Part shown: positions 43,416 through 53,458 of the stretch, one piece after another
Layout of the letters: every line of letters starts with the position of its first letter
How positions within the stretch are numbered: the stretch's first letter is position 1
Origin: JBMYZL01 sp049610385
Lineage (GTDB): Bacteria > Bacteroidota > Bacteroidia > Flavobacteriales_D > Sanyastnellaceae
Direction of reading: 5' to 3'
DNA: 64,000 bases
NCBI GenBank assembly: GCA_049610385.1
Contig: JBMYZL010000009.1
Location: forward strand, 47,950 to 111,949
Notes under the pieces: generated by a model
The model's input: the letters and a program-made list of their open reading frames with translations, nothing else
Database searches by the model: none
Told to the model about the DNA's origin: nothing
Program-made: the position numbers and the translations under genes

Positions 43416-44435
43416 ATGAAAGAAATGAAATTCCATTCCATGGGCATCCGGCTCAACAGCCTGTTGGTCCTGTTCGGTTTGTTTTCGCTGGGAGATGCCA
43501 GCGCGCAAAAGCGATTGACCCCACACGATTACGTCAGCCGCTGGAGTGAAGTGGCCGTCCAACAAATGGTAGAACACAGCATTCCTGCCAGCATCACCTT
43601 GGCCCAAGGCATTTTGGAATCGGGCAATGGAAACAGTGAATTGGCCGCCAAATCCAACAACCATTTTGGCATCAAATGCCACAGCGACTGGGACGGAAGA
43701 AGGACTTACCACGACGACGACGAAAAGGGGGAGTGCTTCCGGGTGTACAAAAGCGCCGCCGCCAGTTTTGATGACCACAGTGACTTTTTGAAACGATCGC
43801 GATACGCTCCCTTGTTCGAATTGGACATCACCGACTACAAAGGCTGGGCCCGGGGGTTGAAAAAATGCGGTTACGCCACCAACCCAAAATATGCCGGTCT
43901 GCTCATCAACCTCATCGAGCGTTACGAATTGCAACGGTTTGATGAGGAAGGCTTGACACTGATGGATCGCATAGAAGACATTTCCCGGGTGCAGGAAGAC
44001 TTGGCCGCAACACGGCTGCATTGGACTGCTGGTCGAGAAGTTTGGATCAGTGACAACGACATCAGATACCTCATCGCGGGGCCTCAAGATTCCTATGAAA
44101 CCCTAGCGAAAGAATTGGACATGATGCCCGGCCAACTCTATCGATACAATGAAATCCCGCGAAAATCTGAAGAACACCAGCTGGTGGGCGGTGAAATTGT
44201 TTATCTGCAACCCAAGCGCAACGTGGGAAATGTGGATTGGGTGACGGTTAAAGCAGGGCAAACCCTTTACCAAATTTCACAAGAACACGGCATCAAATTG
44301 CGCACCATCATCCGCAAAAACCGCATGCGAGCTGGTCATTCACTTCAAGCTGGAGATCGTTTGAGTTTGCACTGGCAGCTCAATCGAGACGGTGAGTTGC
44401 CATGGCATGCCCGGCTGATCGGAGCGAAGGATTGA
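43416..44435 (+). CDS. Glucosaminidase (GH73) with C-terminal LysM domains
   Basis: 339 residues. Signal peptide about 10-30 (LLVLFGLFSLGDASAQ). GH73 domain about 35-170 with catalytic Glu in LAQGILESGNGNSELA and the downstream SNNHFGIKC. Two LysM-like modules follow: DSYETLAKELDMMPGQLYRY and VKAGQTLYQISQEHGIKLRT. Cleaves between GlcNAc and MurNAc in peptidoglycan, probably during cell separation or growth. The start could also be the ATG three codons downstream. Confidence 0.93.
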   Translation: MKEMKFHSMGIRLNSLLVLFGLFSLGDASAQKRLTPHDYVSRWSEVAVQQMVEHSIPASITLAQGILESGNGNSELAAKSNNHFGIKCHSDWDGRRTYHDDDEKGECFRVYKSAAASFDDHSDFLKRSRYAPLFELDITDYKGWARGLKKCGYATNPKYAGLLINLIERYELQRFDEEGLTLMDRIEDISRVQEDLAATRLHWTAGREVWISDNDIRYLIAGPQDSYETLAKELDMMPGQLYRYNEIPRKSEEHQLVGGEIVYLQPKRNVGNVDWVTVKAGQTLYQISQEHGIKLRTIIRKNRMRAGHSLQAGDRLSLHWQLNRDGELPWHARLIGAKD

Positions 44436-44496
44436 CACGTCGTCTCTTCCACCTAAGCACTTCAACCGTGGCAGCGGCTGTGCATCCTCCTTGCCC

Positions 44497-44504
44497 TAAC
44501 TTCG
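44497..44504 (+). promoter_or_regulatory. Candidate -7 box for hmgA
   Basis: TAACTTCG, one base off TAnnTTTG, 18 nt before the hmgA ATG. Confidence 0.4.
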
Positions 44505-44522
44505 TCTGCGAAAACTCCAGAC

Positions 44523-45683
44523 ATGCCTTTCTACACGAAACGCGGACGAATTCCACACAAGCGTCACACCACATTCCGAAAGGAAGACGGTTCCCTCCAT
44601 CATGAGCAGTTGTTCGGCACCATCGGGTTTGCCGGCATGAGTTCCCTGTTGTACCATTTGCGCAGGCCCACCATGGTCCAATCGGTTGGCGACGCCATCG
44701 ATGCACGCCCAAAAGCCGCTGTGAAACACAACATGCACAGCCGCAAACTAGAAGGGTTCAAAATCCCAGCCCACCCTGACCCCATCATGGGACGAGTACC
44801 GGTGTTGTTCAACAATGATTGCACCATTGCTTTGGCTGCGCCATCGGCATCCATGCCCGCCGATGCGTTTTACAAGAATGCCGATTGCGATGAAGTGGTG
44901 TTTGTTCACGAGGGCCAAGGCACTTTGCGAACCCTGTTCGGGAACATTGAATTTGGAAGCGGAGATTATTTGGTCATCCCTCGTGGAGTCATCCACAACT
45001 GGGTTTTCAATGGAGATGACAACCGGCTGTTCATCACTGAATCCGCCCATCCGGTCTACACACCAAAACGCTACCGCAACCACTTCGGGCAATTGTTGGA
45101 GCACAGCCCCTACTGCGAACGAGATTTCCGTGCGCCTGAGGTTTTGGAAACACACGACGAAATGGGGAGCTACACCATCCGCATTCGGAAGGAAGGGTTC
45201 ATGCACGATTTGGTGTACGCCTCCCATCCCTTTGACGTGGTGGGATGGGATGGATACCACTTCCCCTATGCATTCTCCATTCACGACTTCGAACCCATTA
45301 CTGGGCGCGTGCACCAACCTCCACCTGTCCACCAAACTTTCGAGACTTCGGCCTTCGTGATTTGTTCGTTTGTACCGCGTTTGTATGATTACCATCCGGA
45401 ATCCATTCCGGCGCCTTACAACCACTCCAACATCGACAGTGATGAGGTCTTGTACTATGTTGAAGGAAATTTCATGTCGCGCAAAGGCATTGATCGCGGT
45501 TACATTTCGCTTCACCCAGCGGGCATTCCACATGGGCCACATCCGGGCACATATGAAGGCAGCATTGGCAAGAAAGGCACCGAGGAATTGGCTGTTATGG
45601 TGGATACTTTCCGGCCTTTGCAAGTGACGCAAGCGGCCTTGAATATTTCGCATGGCGATTACCACACCTCGTGGTTGGATTGA
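44523..45683 (+). CDS. hmgA: Homogentisate 1,2-dioxygenase
   Basis: 386 residues. Fe(II) enzyme opening the homogentisate ring to maleylacetoacetate in Tyr/Phe degradation. Cupin-type fold with EVVFVHEGQGTLRT, DYLVIPRGVIHNW and, in the C-terminal half, SDEVLYYVEGNF and SLHPAGIPHGPHPGTYE, which hold the His/Glu/His iron site. Shorter than the mammalian enzyme, as usual for this bacterial subgroup. The hppD gene, for the preceding step, starts 52 nt downstream. Confidence 0.93.
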   Translation: MPFYTKRGRIPHKRHTTFRKEDGSLHHEQLFGTIGFAGMSSLLYHLRRPTMVQSVGDAIDARPKAAVKHNMHSRKLEGFKIPAHPDPIMGRVPVLFNNDCTIALAAPSASMPADAFYKNADCDEVVFVHEGQGTLRTLFGNIEFGSGDYLVIPRGVIHNWVFNGDDNRLFITESAHPVYTPKRYRNHFGQLLEHSPYCERDFRAPEVLETHDEMGSYTIRIRKEGFMHDLVYASHPFDVVGWDGYHFPYAFSIHDFEPITGRVHQPPPVHQTFETSAFVICSFVPRLYDYHPESIPAPYNHSNIDSDEVLYYVEGNFMSRKGIDRGYISLHPAGIPHGPHPGTYEGSIGKKGTEELAVMVDTFRPLQVTQAALNISHGDYHTSWLD

Positions 45684-45735
45684 TGCGGAAGCGAACCTGG
45701 AAATTTGATTAGATTGTCATTGGAAATTGAACAAC

Positions 45736-46869
45736 ATGGGTGCAACAACTCCTGAACTCGAAAAAGTGGTCCCCTCCGCGGAAGATTTCTTGCCGCTCCT
45801 CGGGACTGATCATGTGGAACTGTATTGTGGAAACGCAAAGCAGAGCGCATACTACTACATGATGGCTTGGGGATTCCAACCTTTGGCCTACAAGGGCCTG
45901 GAAACAGGCTCCAAGGACACAGTGAGTTATGTGCTCAAGCAGGACAAAATTGTTTTGGTCTTGACCTCCCCATTGGGCCCGGATGGCGAAATCAATGCCC
46001 ACATCAACCGGCATGGAGACGGCGTCAAATCTGTCGCCTTGTGGGTGGATGATGCCCGACAAAGCTGGATGGAAACCACATCCCGAGGTGCCGTCAGTGT
46101 TCACGAACCACAAGTGCAAAAGGACGCAAACGGCTCGGTCGTGTTGAGCGCAATCGAAACATATGGAGACACCATTCACACATTTGTGGAACGGAAGGCT
46201 TATGATGGGGTTTTTCTGCCCGGATATGAAGCGTGGCATCCCGAAGTGCCTGTGAAGCCCGTGGGCTTGAAGTACATCGATCACATGGTGGGCAATGTGG
46301 ATTGGGGCCAAATGAACACTTGGGTCGAATTCTATGCCCATGTCATGGGCTTCGCCCAGCTCATTTCATTCGATGACAAGGACATCTCAACTGAATACAC
46401 AGCATTGATGTCCAAGGTGATGTCCAATGGGAATGGGCGCATCAAGTTCCCCATCAACGAACCCGCGGAGGGCCGCAAAAAATCCCAAATCGAAGAATAC
46501 ATCGATTTCTACCAAGGGGCGGGCGTCCAGCACATCGCCGTGGCCACGGACAACATCATTGAAACGGTCACCCAACTCAAGGCGCGCGGCATTGAATTCT
46601 TGCAGGTTCCGAAGACCTATTACGACACAGTCTTGGATCGGGTCGGCGAGATTGATGAAGACCTCGAACCGTTGAAGGAACTGGGCATATTGATTGACCG
46701 AGATGAAGAAGGCTACTTGCTGCAGCTCTTCACCAAGCCTGTAGTCGATCGCCCCACCATGTTCTTCGAAATCATCCAGCGCAAGGGAGCGAAATCTTTC
46801 GGTAAAGGCAATTTCAAGGCCCTCTTTGAGGCCATTGAACGTGAACAAGACCAACGCGGCACCCTCTGA
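45736..46869 (+). CDS. hppD: 4-hydroxyphenylpyruvate dioxygenase
   Basis: 377 residues from the ATG; a TTG three codons upstream is possible. Converts 4-hydroxyphenylpyruvate to homogentisate, the substrate of the neighbouring HmgA. Two vicinal-oxygen-chelate domains; iron ligands are His in YIDHMVGNV, His in GVQHIAVAT and Glu in TMFFEIIQR. The C-terminal gating helix region GKGNFKALFEAIEREQ is present. Its end overlaps the ABC gene by 29 nt. Confidence 0.95.
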   Translation: MGATTPELEKVVPSAEDFLPLLGTDHVELYCGNAKQSAYYYMMAWGFQPLAYKGLETGSKDTVSYVLKQDKIVLVLTSPLGPDGEINAHINRHGDGVKSVALWVDDARQSWMETTSRGAVSVHEPQVQKDANGSVVLSAIETYGDTIHTFVERKAYDGVFLPGYEAWHPEVPVKPVGLKYIDHMVGNVDWGQMNTWVEFYAHVMGFAQLISFDDKDISTEYTALMSKVMSNGNGRIKFPINEPAEGRKKSQIEEYIDFYQGAGVQHIAVATDNIIETVTQLKARGIEFLQVPKTYYDTVLDRVGEIDEDLEPLKELGILIDRDEEGYLLQLFTKPVVDRPTMFFEIIQRKGAKSFGKGNFKALFEAIEREQDQRGTL

Positions 46870-48457
46870 ACCGATCCTCTCGGTGAACGCGTTGTCCGTG
46901 GGATTCCATGGTCAACCGGTAACGCGTGACGTCACCTTTCAACTTCACAGTGGGCGCATCACCGCACTTGTCGGGGAAAGCGGTTCGGGGAAAAGCCTAA
47001 CCTCGTCCGCCATTATGGGCCTCTTGCCCCCTGGAGGTCAAGTGCTTTCTGGGACCGTGATGGCATCAGATGGAACCCATTGGATACAACCTCGGGGTCC
47101 TGTGCGAACACCCTTGGGCCAAGGTGCCGCCATGATTTTTCAAGACCCCATGTCATCATTGAACCCTTCCACTCGGGTGGGATGGCAAGTGGCAGAAGGC
47201 CCCATGTTCCATGAAAACATCTCCTCAGAACAAGCCCGGAATCGGGTGGAGAGGTTGTTTCAGGAGGTGGATTTGTCCGATCCGCATGGGACCTTTGAAA
47301 AATACCCCCATGAACTCAGTGGCGGCCAAAAGCAGCGCGTGATGATTGCCTTGGCCCTGGCGGGCAACCCCCGTGTCCTGATTGCAGATGAACCCACGAC
47401 GGCTTTGGACGTCACGGTGCAAAAGGCTGTTCTGCAACTGCTCAAACGGCTTTGCCGTGACCGGGGACTGGCGGTGTTATTCATCACCCATGATTTGGAC
47501 GTGGTGCGGGAAATCGCAGATGCTGTATTGGTGATGAATCAAGGCCAAATCCTGGAGACCGGTGACGTCCAATCCATCCTGGACGCTCCTCAAAATCCTT
47601 ACACCCAAGCCTTGCTCCAAGCGCACACACTGTCATCCGCAGGTCCATCCACTTCTAAGCCAGGCACCCCTTTGATTGAAGGACGTCACTTGCACAAGTC
47701 ATTTGTGATTCACCGGGATTGGAGGGGGCGTCCAAAAACAACTTTCACCGCCGTGGATGATGTGAGCGTGGCCCTTTGGCCTGGAGAACGGGTGGGATTG
47801 GTCGGTGAAAGCGGCAGTGGAAAATCCACCATCGGCCGGTTGTTGCTCGGCCTCGAAAAGCCTGATTCTGGCGTTGTCCTGCTGGACGGAAAACCGATGG
47901 ACCCTGAACATCCAGAGGCCATTCAAGAGATGCGGCGTTCGGCTCAATTGGTTTTTCAAGACCCTTTCAGCGCCTTGAGCCCCCGGATGACGATTGGCAA
48001 TGCCTTGCGGGAAGTCCTTCAACGGCATGGCCGTCCCGAATCCGATGCCAAACAACTCATGCACGATGTCGGCTTGCAACCCACCGATTTAAACAAGCGA
48101 CCGGGGGGGTTCAGTGGGGGACAAAGGCAGCGAATTGTCATCGCAAGGGCCTTGGCGATTCGGCCGCGATTTTTGGTGCTCGACGAGTCGGTCGCCGCTT
48201 TGGATGCCCACATCCAACAAGACATCCTCAAGTTGCTGCATCGACTTGGTGAAGAAAGGGGGTTAACCTATTTGTTCATCAGTCATGATTTGGCGGTTAT
48301 TCGATCTTTCTGCCCAAGGGTATTTGTGTTGCAAAATGGAAAAGTGGTGGAATCCGGGGATACGGAGACCATTTGGTCTCAACCGCAACACCCATATACC
48401 CAGCAGCTGTTGAACAGCCGTCCTGAAAAAGTGCCCGAGGCAATGGGTGTTTCGTAA
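46841..48457 (+). CDS. Fused two-ATPase peptide/nickel-type ABC transporter protein
   Basis: 538 residues from a GTG inside the end of hppD. Two complete ABC domains of the Dpp/Opp family joined in one chain, like YejF/GsiA. Domain 1: GESGSGKS, HELSGGQKQRVMIALALA, VLIADEPTTALD and FITHD. Domain 2: GESGSGKS, GFSGGQRQRIVIARALA, LVLDESVAALD and FISHD. Oligopeptide-type C-terminal extensions (NPYTQALL, HPYTQQLL) follow each. No permease or binding-protein gene is adjacent. Confidence 0.92.
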   Translation: MNKTNAAPSEPILSVNALSVGFHGQPVTRDVTFQLHSGRITALVGESGSGKSLTSSAIMGLLPPGGQVLSGTVMASDGTHWIQPRGPVRTPLGQGAAMIFQDPMSSLNPSTRVGWQVAEGPMFHENISSEQARNRVERLFQEVDLSDPHGTFEKYPHELSGGQKQRVMIALALAGNPRVLIADEPTTALDVTVQKAVLQLLKRLCRDRGLAVLFITHDLDVVREIADAVLVMNQGQILETGDVQSILDAPQNPYTQALLQAHTLSSAGPSTSKPGTPLIEGRHLHKSFVIHRDWRGRPKTTFTAVDDVSVALWPGERVGLVGESGSGKSTIGRLLLGLEKPDSGVVLLDGKPMDPEHPEAIQEMRRSAQLVFQDPFSALSPRMTIGNALREVLQRHGRPESDAKQLMHDVGLQPTDLNKRPGGFSGGQRQRIVIARALAIRPRFLVLDESVAALDAHIQQDILKLLHRLGEERGLTYLFISHDLAVIRSFCPRVFVLQNGKVVESGDTETIWSQPQHPYTQQLLNSRPEKVPEAMGVS

Positions 48458-48462
48458 TTTCG
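48455..48462 (+). promoter_or_regulatory. Candidate -7 box for enoyl-CoA hydratase gene
   Basis: TAATTTCG overlapping the stop of the ABC gene, 25 nt before the ATG at 48488; one base off consensus. Confidence 0.35.
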
Positions 48463-48487
48463 GGTTTTCAACCTGAAAATTTGATTC

Positions 48488-49261
48488 ATGCTGATTGCGT
48501 CCCATCAGGAGGGCCATGTAATGACCCTCACCATACAGCGCCCTGAGGCGCTCAATGCCCTCAATGCTGACGTGATTCAAGGGCTCAGTAAAGCCCTCCA
48601 ATCAGCTGAAAGCCAACCTGAAGTGCGGGCCATCGTCCTCACAGGTTCTGGGGAAAAAGCCTTTGTTGCCGGAGCCGACATCAAAGAATTTGCTGATTTC
48701 AATCCAGAAGAAGGTCAAGCCCTGGCCGCACAAGGACAAAAAGAACTGTTCGATCGGATTGAAAATTGCACCAAACCCGTCATCGCTGCCATCAACGGAT
48801 TTGCTTTGGGTGGCGGGTTGGAATTGGCCATGGCAGCCCATGTGCGTATCGCTGCAGACCATGCCCGGATGGGCTTGCCTGAAGTCAGTCTGGGGGTGAT
48901 TCCAGGCTATGGTGGGACGCAGCGGTTGCCCCAACTCGTGGGCAAAGGCAAGGCCATGGAACTCATCCTGACAGCGCGCATGATGAAAGCCGATGAAGCC
49001 TTGGCGTGCGGGCTGGTCAACCAGGTAACAGCCCCTGAAGATTTGTTGTCCGCGGCGCATCAAATGGCCCAAAGCATGATTCAGAATGCCCCAACAGCCT
49101 TAGACGCGGCCATTCGAGCCGTTTTGGCCGGATTTCAATCTGGCACAAACGGATTCGAGGCAGAGATCCGTTGTTTCGGTGAACAGTTTGGCACAGAAGA
49201 CTTTCGAGAAGGCACCACTGCATTCATTGAAAAACGAAAAGCACAATTCCCCGGGAAATGA
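48488..49261 (+). CDS. Enoyl-CoA hydratase/isomerase family protein
   Basis: 257 residues, crotonase fold. The oxyanion hole is formed by AGADIKEF and GFALGGGLELAMA; catalytic Glu in GGGLELA and in LPEVSLGVIPGYGGTQRLP, so hydratase chemistry is intact. Acts in fatty acid or branched-chain acyl-CoA breakdown; the exact substrate cannot be told. Overlaps dut by 4 nt (ATGA). Confidence 0.9.
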   Translation: MLIASHQEGHVMTLTIQRPEALNALNADVIQGLSKALQSAESQPEVRAIVLTGSGEKAFVAGADIKEFADFNPEEGQALAAQGQKELFDRIENCTKPVIAAINGFALGGGLELAMAAHVRIAADHARMGLPEVSLGVIPGYGGTQRLPQLVGKGKAMELILTARMMKADEALACGLVNQVTAPEDLLSAAHQMAQSMIQNAPTALDAAIRAVLAGFQSGTNGFEAEIRCFGEQFGTEDFREGTTAFIEKRKAQFPGK

Positions 49262-49719
49262 ACGATTCCATCGCATTGAACACCATCACCTATGTTCGCA
49301 ATCGAAGCGGACATTCCCTCCCTGAATATGCCACCCCCCAAAGCGCCGGCCTAGACGTTCGGGCGAGTTTGCCTGAAGGTGACCGCATCTTGCAACCGGG
49401 TGAAAGGCAACTGATCCCCACTGGGTTGTATGCTGCATTGCCAGAAGGGATGGAACTTCAAGTGAGGCCTCGAAGCGGATTGGCCTATAAGCATGGCGTC
49501 ACAGTCCTGAATGGCCCTGGCACAATCGATGCCGATTACCGCGGTGAAATCGGAGTGCTCCTGATCAACCATGGGCAACAACCTTTTGTCGTGCGACATG
49601 GAGAGCGAATTGCTCAGTTGGTATTGGCGAGGTATGAGCGGCTTGTGTGGAAAGAAACCGAAAATCTACCGGAGACATCTCGCGGTACCGGTGGGTTTGG
49701 GCACACAGGTACGGCATGA
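49258..49719 (+). CDS. dut: dUTP diphosphatase
   Basis: 153 residues, homotrimeric type. All five motifs are seen: SAGLDVRA, RPRSGLAYKHG, NGPGTIDADYRGEIG, RIAQLV and the C-terminal P-loop-like RGTGGFGHTG. Hydrolyses dUTP to dUMP. Translationally coupled to the enoyl-CoA hydratase gene. Confidence 0.96.
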   Translation: MNDSIALNTITYVRNRSGHSLPEYATPQSAGLDVRASLPEGDRILQPGERQLIPTGLYAALPEGMELQVRPRSGLAYKHGVTVLNGPGTIDADYRGEIGVLLINHGQQPFVVRHGERIAQLVLARYERLVWKETENLPETSRGTGGFGHTGTA

Positions 49720-49757
49720 ATATTGAACGGCAAGCATTCCCATCGATCTGATTCCCC

Positions 49758-50762
49758 ATGAACATCATCATCCCTATGGCTGGCCGAGGCAGCCGGCTTC
49801 GTCCACACACTTTGACAGTCCCGAAACCCTTGGTTCCGGTGGGTGGAAAGCCCATCGTCGAACGGCTGGTCGAGGACATCGTTGCACGCAGCGCTGAGCC
49901 TGTTGAGGAGATTGCTTTTGTCATCGGAGATTTTGGTGCCGACGTCGAAGCACAATTGTTGGGGTTCGCGGAACGATTGGGTGCACGCGGGCACATTTGT
50001 CATCAAGAGGAACCCCTGGGAACTGCCCATGCCATCTTGTGTGGCCGGCAATGCCTACGTGGGCCCGTTGTGGTGGCTTTCGCTGACACGCTTTTCCGTG
50101 CCGACTTCACCATCGATCCGAACCTCGATGGGGTGTTGTTCTGCAAGCAGGTGGAAGATCCCAGCGCTTTTGGGGTGGTCGTTACCAATTCTGAAGGGGC
50201 CATCACCGATTACGTCGAAAAGCCGGAATCATTTATCAGTGATTTGGCCATGATTGGAATTTATGCCTTTCGTGATGGGGTTAGACTCGAACAAGAATTG
50301 CAGCGGTTGATCGATGAGAACATTGTCCATGGTGGTGAATACCAATTGCCGGATGCCCTCCGAAACATGACCCAGAATGGGTTGAAATTTGCCCCGGGTA
50401 CCGTTGAGGAATGGATGGATTGTGGAAACAAAGCGGTGACGGTTCAGACCAATGCCCGGATTTTGGCCCTGACAGCCCAAGAAAATTTGGTGGATGCCAC
50501 GGCCAGCATCACCGATTCAGTTGTCATTCCGCCATGCTACATCGGACCAGGTGCTTGCATCGAACGGTCCGTGATTGGACCCCATGTGAGCATTGGTTCC
50601 GGCACGTCTGTCCACGATTCCCGAATTGAAAACAGCCTCATTCAAAACGAAAGCCACATTCGCCAATCCGTGCTTTCCAATGTCATGATTGGCAACAAAG
50701 CCGAAGTTGCCGGGCGACCGGTGGAAGCAAGTTTGGGCGATTTTTGTGCGTTTCATGCATAA
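49758..50762 (+). CDS. Sugar nucleotidyltransferase with hexapeptide-repeat tail
   Basis: 334 residues. N-terminal NTP-transferase: IIPMAGRGSRLRPHT, VPKPLVPVGGKPI, EEPLGTAHAI and DYVEKPE. From about 240 the chain shows isoleucine-patch hexapeptide turns (CYIGPGACIERSVIGPHVSI), a short left-handed beta helix. Likely forms an NDP-sugar for envelope polysaccharide; the sugar and nucleotide are not certain from sequence. Confidence 0.88.
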   Translation: MNIIIPMAGRGSRLRPHTLTVPKPLVPVGGKPIVERLVEDIVARSAEPVEEIAFVIGDFGADVEAQLLGFAERLGARGHICHQEEPLGTAHAILCGRQCLRGPVVVAFADTLFRADFTIDPNLDGVLFCKQVEDPSAFGVVVTNSEGAITDYVEKPESFISDLAMIGIYAFRDGVRLEQELQRLIDENIVHGGEYQLPDALRNMTQNGLKFAPGTVEEWMDCGNKAVTVQTNARILALTAQENLVDATASITDSVVIPPCYIGPGACIERSVIGPHVSIGSGTSVHDSRIENSLIQNESHIRQSVLSNVMIGNKAEVAGRPVEASLGDFCAFHA

Positions 50763-50774
50763 GCAGTCAATAAA

Positions 50775-52508
50775 ATGAGCCGTTTTTGTCTGATTTCCTT
50801 GTTGATTCTTATCGGAGCAAGTGCTTGCCAAGGCCCCTCGGATTTGACACAGTTGCCTCCCTACCCAGAGGAATTTCAGCGGGCGTGGTTCGGTGCAATG
50901 AATGATGTTTCCAAAGGAGATTTGGAGCCCGCGTACACAGGATTTCTGGCGTGTTTGGCCCTGGAACCCGAGGATGTCTCAGTGTTGTTTCAATTGGGCA
51001 AAATCGAGTTGCAGCAGGGCAAACCACAAGACGCACTCATTCATTTCAATGCCGCCCTCGAACAACAACCGAGTGAAGATCTATGGATGATGGATTTCCG
51101 AGGCCTCGCCGCATTGGAATCTGGCAATTTGGATTTGGCTCGCAAAGATGCACTGCACATCATCCAATCCCGGCCTGGCGACATCGAAAGGGCCTTTGGT
51201 TGGATTGACCGTTTCCTCCAGATCCGGGAGGTCACAACAGCCCTCGAATTGTGCGATGCATATGAAGCCGTTTCAGGAGCCGATGTCGAAATCGCCATGC
51301 AGCGGCTGATGATCCTGGAATGGCTGGGCGATATGGATGCCATCCAAGCCGCCTTGGAAGCAGCTCTGAAAGCCCACCCCGACGAGACAGAATTCCAAAT
51401 GCAGCAGGCGAATTGGATGATGGAACAAGGACAATTCGCAGCCGCCTTGCAACGTTGGGAAGTCCTGCATGAGCAAGACCCCGAAAATGGGTTTGTTGCC
51501 TTGGAATATGCGCGCTGGTTGACGAGTTTGGCCGATCACCCAGACTTCCGGCACAACAGCCAAACCATGACCGCACAAGCCATTGACCTCTTGCATGTAG
51601 CCATGGCCAGTGAATCCGTCAAGGCTGAAGAAAAAACCGAAATTCTGGTGGGCTATTTGATGCTTTCAAATCTCAATCCGGAATGGGAAAAAGTAGCTTC
51701 TGAACTGATTGATTTGGCTGCGACAGCGCATCCAAACGATGAGAAATTCCTCCAGATGAAGGCCGACTTGGCCTATCAAATGGGCGATTTGCAGGGCACC
51801 TTCAACGCATTGGAAGCCGCTTTGCAAGTCAATCCTGGGGAAAGGGAGGTGTGGCGAGATGCCGCAGCGGTCAGCGCTGAACTCCAAGACTGGCAGGGCA
51901 TGGCTCAATTCGGAGGCCAGGCCATTGAACGCTTTCCACTGGATGCGGAATTGCACTTGCTTGCGGCCATCGGGGAACTGCAATTGGACCGGGCATCGAA
52001 AGCCCTTGAGCTGTTGAAGCGCTCCGTGCCACTGGCCGCAGGAAACCCCGAGTTAAAGGCCCGCATTCAATCCCATATCGGCGATGCCCAGCATGCCTTG
52101 GGACAGGATGATTTGGCTGCAGAGGCATACGAGGCCAGCTTGGCCATCCAACCCGATGAGCCATTTGTGCTTAACAACCATGCATACCATTTGGCCGTCC
52201 AAGCCAAAAATTTGGAGCGCGCGCTGTTTTGCGCCCAACGCGCAAACGAATTGATGCCTGACATGCCCAGTTTTTTGGATACAGAAGGTTGGGTACTGCA
52301 TCAAATGGGGCGTCACCAAGAAGCCCTCATCCGCATCCAACTCGCCCTCGAAGCCGGCGCCATGGAGGATCCCGAAGTCTGGATTCACAAAGGAGACATT
52401 TGCCATGCCTTGGGACAAACCGAAGAGGCACAATTGGCCTACGAACGAGCCATTGAGGCTGGTGCTCCATCGGACGAATTGCTCGAAAAGATTGAATCCC
52501 TCCAATGA
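50775..52508 (+). CDS. TPR-repeat lipoprotein
   Basis: 577 residues. Signal peptide with lipobox IGASAC near residue 18. The rest is a superhelix of about a dozen tetratricopeptide repeats, for example VLFQLGKIELQQGKPQDALI and FVLNNHAYHLAVQAKNLERA. TPR lipoproteins serve as envelope assembly scaffolds; no specific partner can be named. The stop overlaps the DUF4292 start (ATGA), and the genes run on to the EnvC-like gene, suggesting an envelope operon. Confidence 0.88.
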   Translation: MSRFCLISLLILIGASACQGPSDLTQLPPYPEEFQRAWFGAMNDVSKGDLEPAYTGFLACLALEPEDVSVLFQLGKIELQQGKPQDALIHFNAALEQQPSEDLWMMDFRGLAALESGNLDLARKDALHIIQSRPGDIERAFGWIDRFLQIREVTTALELCDAYEAVSGADVEIAMQRLMILEWLGDMDAIQAALEAALKAHPDETEFQMQQANWMMEQGQFAAALQRWEVLHEQDPENGFVALEYARWLTSLADHPDFRHNSQTMTAQAIDLLHVAMASESVKAEEKTEILVGYLMLSNLNPEWEKVASELIDLAATAHPNDEKFLQMKADLAYQMGDLQGTFNALEAALQVNPGEREVWRDAAAVSAELQDWQGMAQFGGQAIERFPLDAELHLLAAIGELQLDRASKALELLKRSVPLAAGNPELKARIQSHIGDAQHALGQDDLAAEAYEASLAIQPDEPFVLNNHAYHLAVQAKNLERALFCAQRANELMPDMPSFLDTEGWVLHQMGRHQEALIRIQLALEAGAMEDPEVWIHKGDICHALGQTEEAQLAYERAIEAGAPSDELLEKIESLQ

Positions 52509-53458
52509 GCCCTGTCGGTCGACCCCATACATCACATCGCAATTCCGTCGGAAGGTGGAGGTCTGCAGTGTTGTGGGTCGCCGTCATGGCCTCCGTCACG
52601 AGCTGCACGAATGAACAACGACTGGCCCGTGGGAAACCGCTGAGAAATTTGCCACCCAATGTGATTTTGGCGTCTGCTCAAGCAGAAGCATTGCGGTGGG
52701 ATTGGATTTCCATGAAGGTCGAGGCAGAAGTCGAAGGCCCCGATCGAAAAGACAGCTTCAAAGCCACCATCCGCATGTCAAGGGACAGCATCGTGTGGAT
52801 CAGTGTAACCCCTGCCTTGGGTGTAGAAGTGGCGCGGTTGTTGATGACATCGGATTCTGTGCATTTGGTGAGCAAAATTCCGGGAAATCGTTTCGCCTAC
52901 AGCGGCTCATATGCTGCGATATCAGATTGGATTGGCACCCCCATGAACTTCCTCAACATCCAGGACTTGCTGACTGGCAGGCCCATGGGGCTGCTGCCTG
53001 AAGAGGACAAATTCCTCTCGCGTGTAGATGGCAGGGAATACGCACTAATCGGCAAATACAAGCGCCCTGTTCGTCGATTGGTGGGGGCAGATGATCGAGA
53101 TTTAGCCCCTGACGATTCTCTTGGCTTGGAGGCTCCTGAGCGTCGCTACGAACGCTTGCGAAATCGGAAGGAAGAGGAAGATTTGTTGGTCAAGAGACAT
53201 TGGTTTGATGGTTTGACTTTCGACCCCTTGCGTGACGTTTTCGACGATTTGTATTACTTGAGAACGGTGACCATCGAACGAAGTGAATTTGTAGAGGAAG
53301 CCAATCATGGACGTTGGCCCAACCAGGTCAAACTCACCCTTCAAGCACCAGAAGGAGAGGCCCTCATCGACATCCGCATCAGCCGATACAAGATTGACAG
53401 GCCCACTGATTTCCCGTTTTCAGTTCCGGACAACATGGAATACCGCGATGCTTTCTGA
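52505..53458 (+). CDS. DUF4292 domain lipoprotein
   Basis: 317 residues. Membrane-targeting segment (about 20-34) ends in a lipobox VTSC. The DUF4292 domain follows: SMKVEAEVEGPDRKDSFKAT, RDSIVWISVTPALGVEVARL and the C-terminal KIDRPTDFPFSVPDNMEY. LolA/LolB-like beta fold is expected for this family. Overlaps its neighbours on both sides (4 nt and 11 nt). The pairing with an EnvC-like gene is standard in Bacteroidota. Confidence 0.88.
   Translation: MSPVGRPHTSHRNSVGRWRSAVLWVAVMASVTSCTNEQRLARGKPLRNLPPNVILASAQAEALRWDWISMKVEAEVEGPDRKDSFKATIRMSRDSIVWISVTPALGVEVARLLMTSDSVHLVSKIPGNRFAYSGSYAAISDWIGTPMNFLNIQDLLTGRPMGLLPEEDKFLSRVDGREYALIGKYKRPVRRLVGADDRDLAPDDSLGLEAPERRYERLRNRKEEEDLLVKRHWFDGLTFDPLRDVFDDLYYLRTVTIERSEFVEEANHGRWPNQVKLTLQAPEGEALIDIRISRYKIDRPTDFPFSVPDNMEYRDAF

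Noticed and set aside
44748..45665. 305-codon minus-strand open frame
   Set aside because: Antisense to hmgA, which has complete family motifs on the plus strand.
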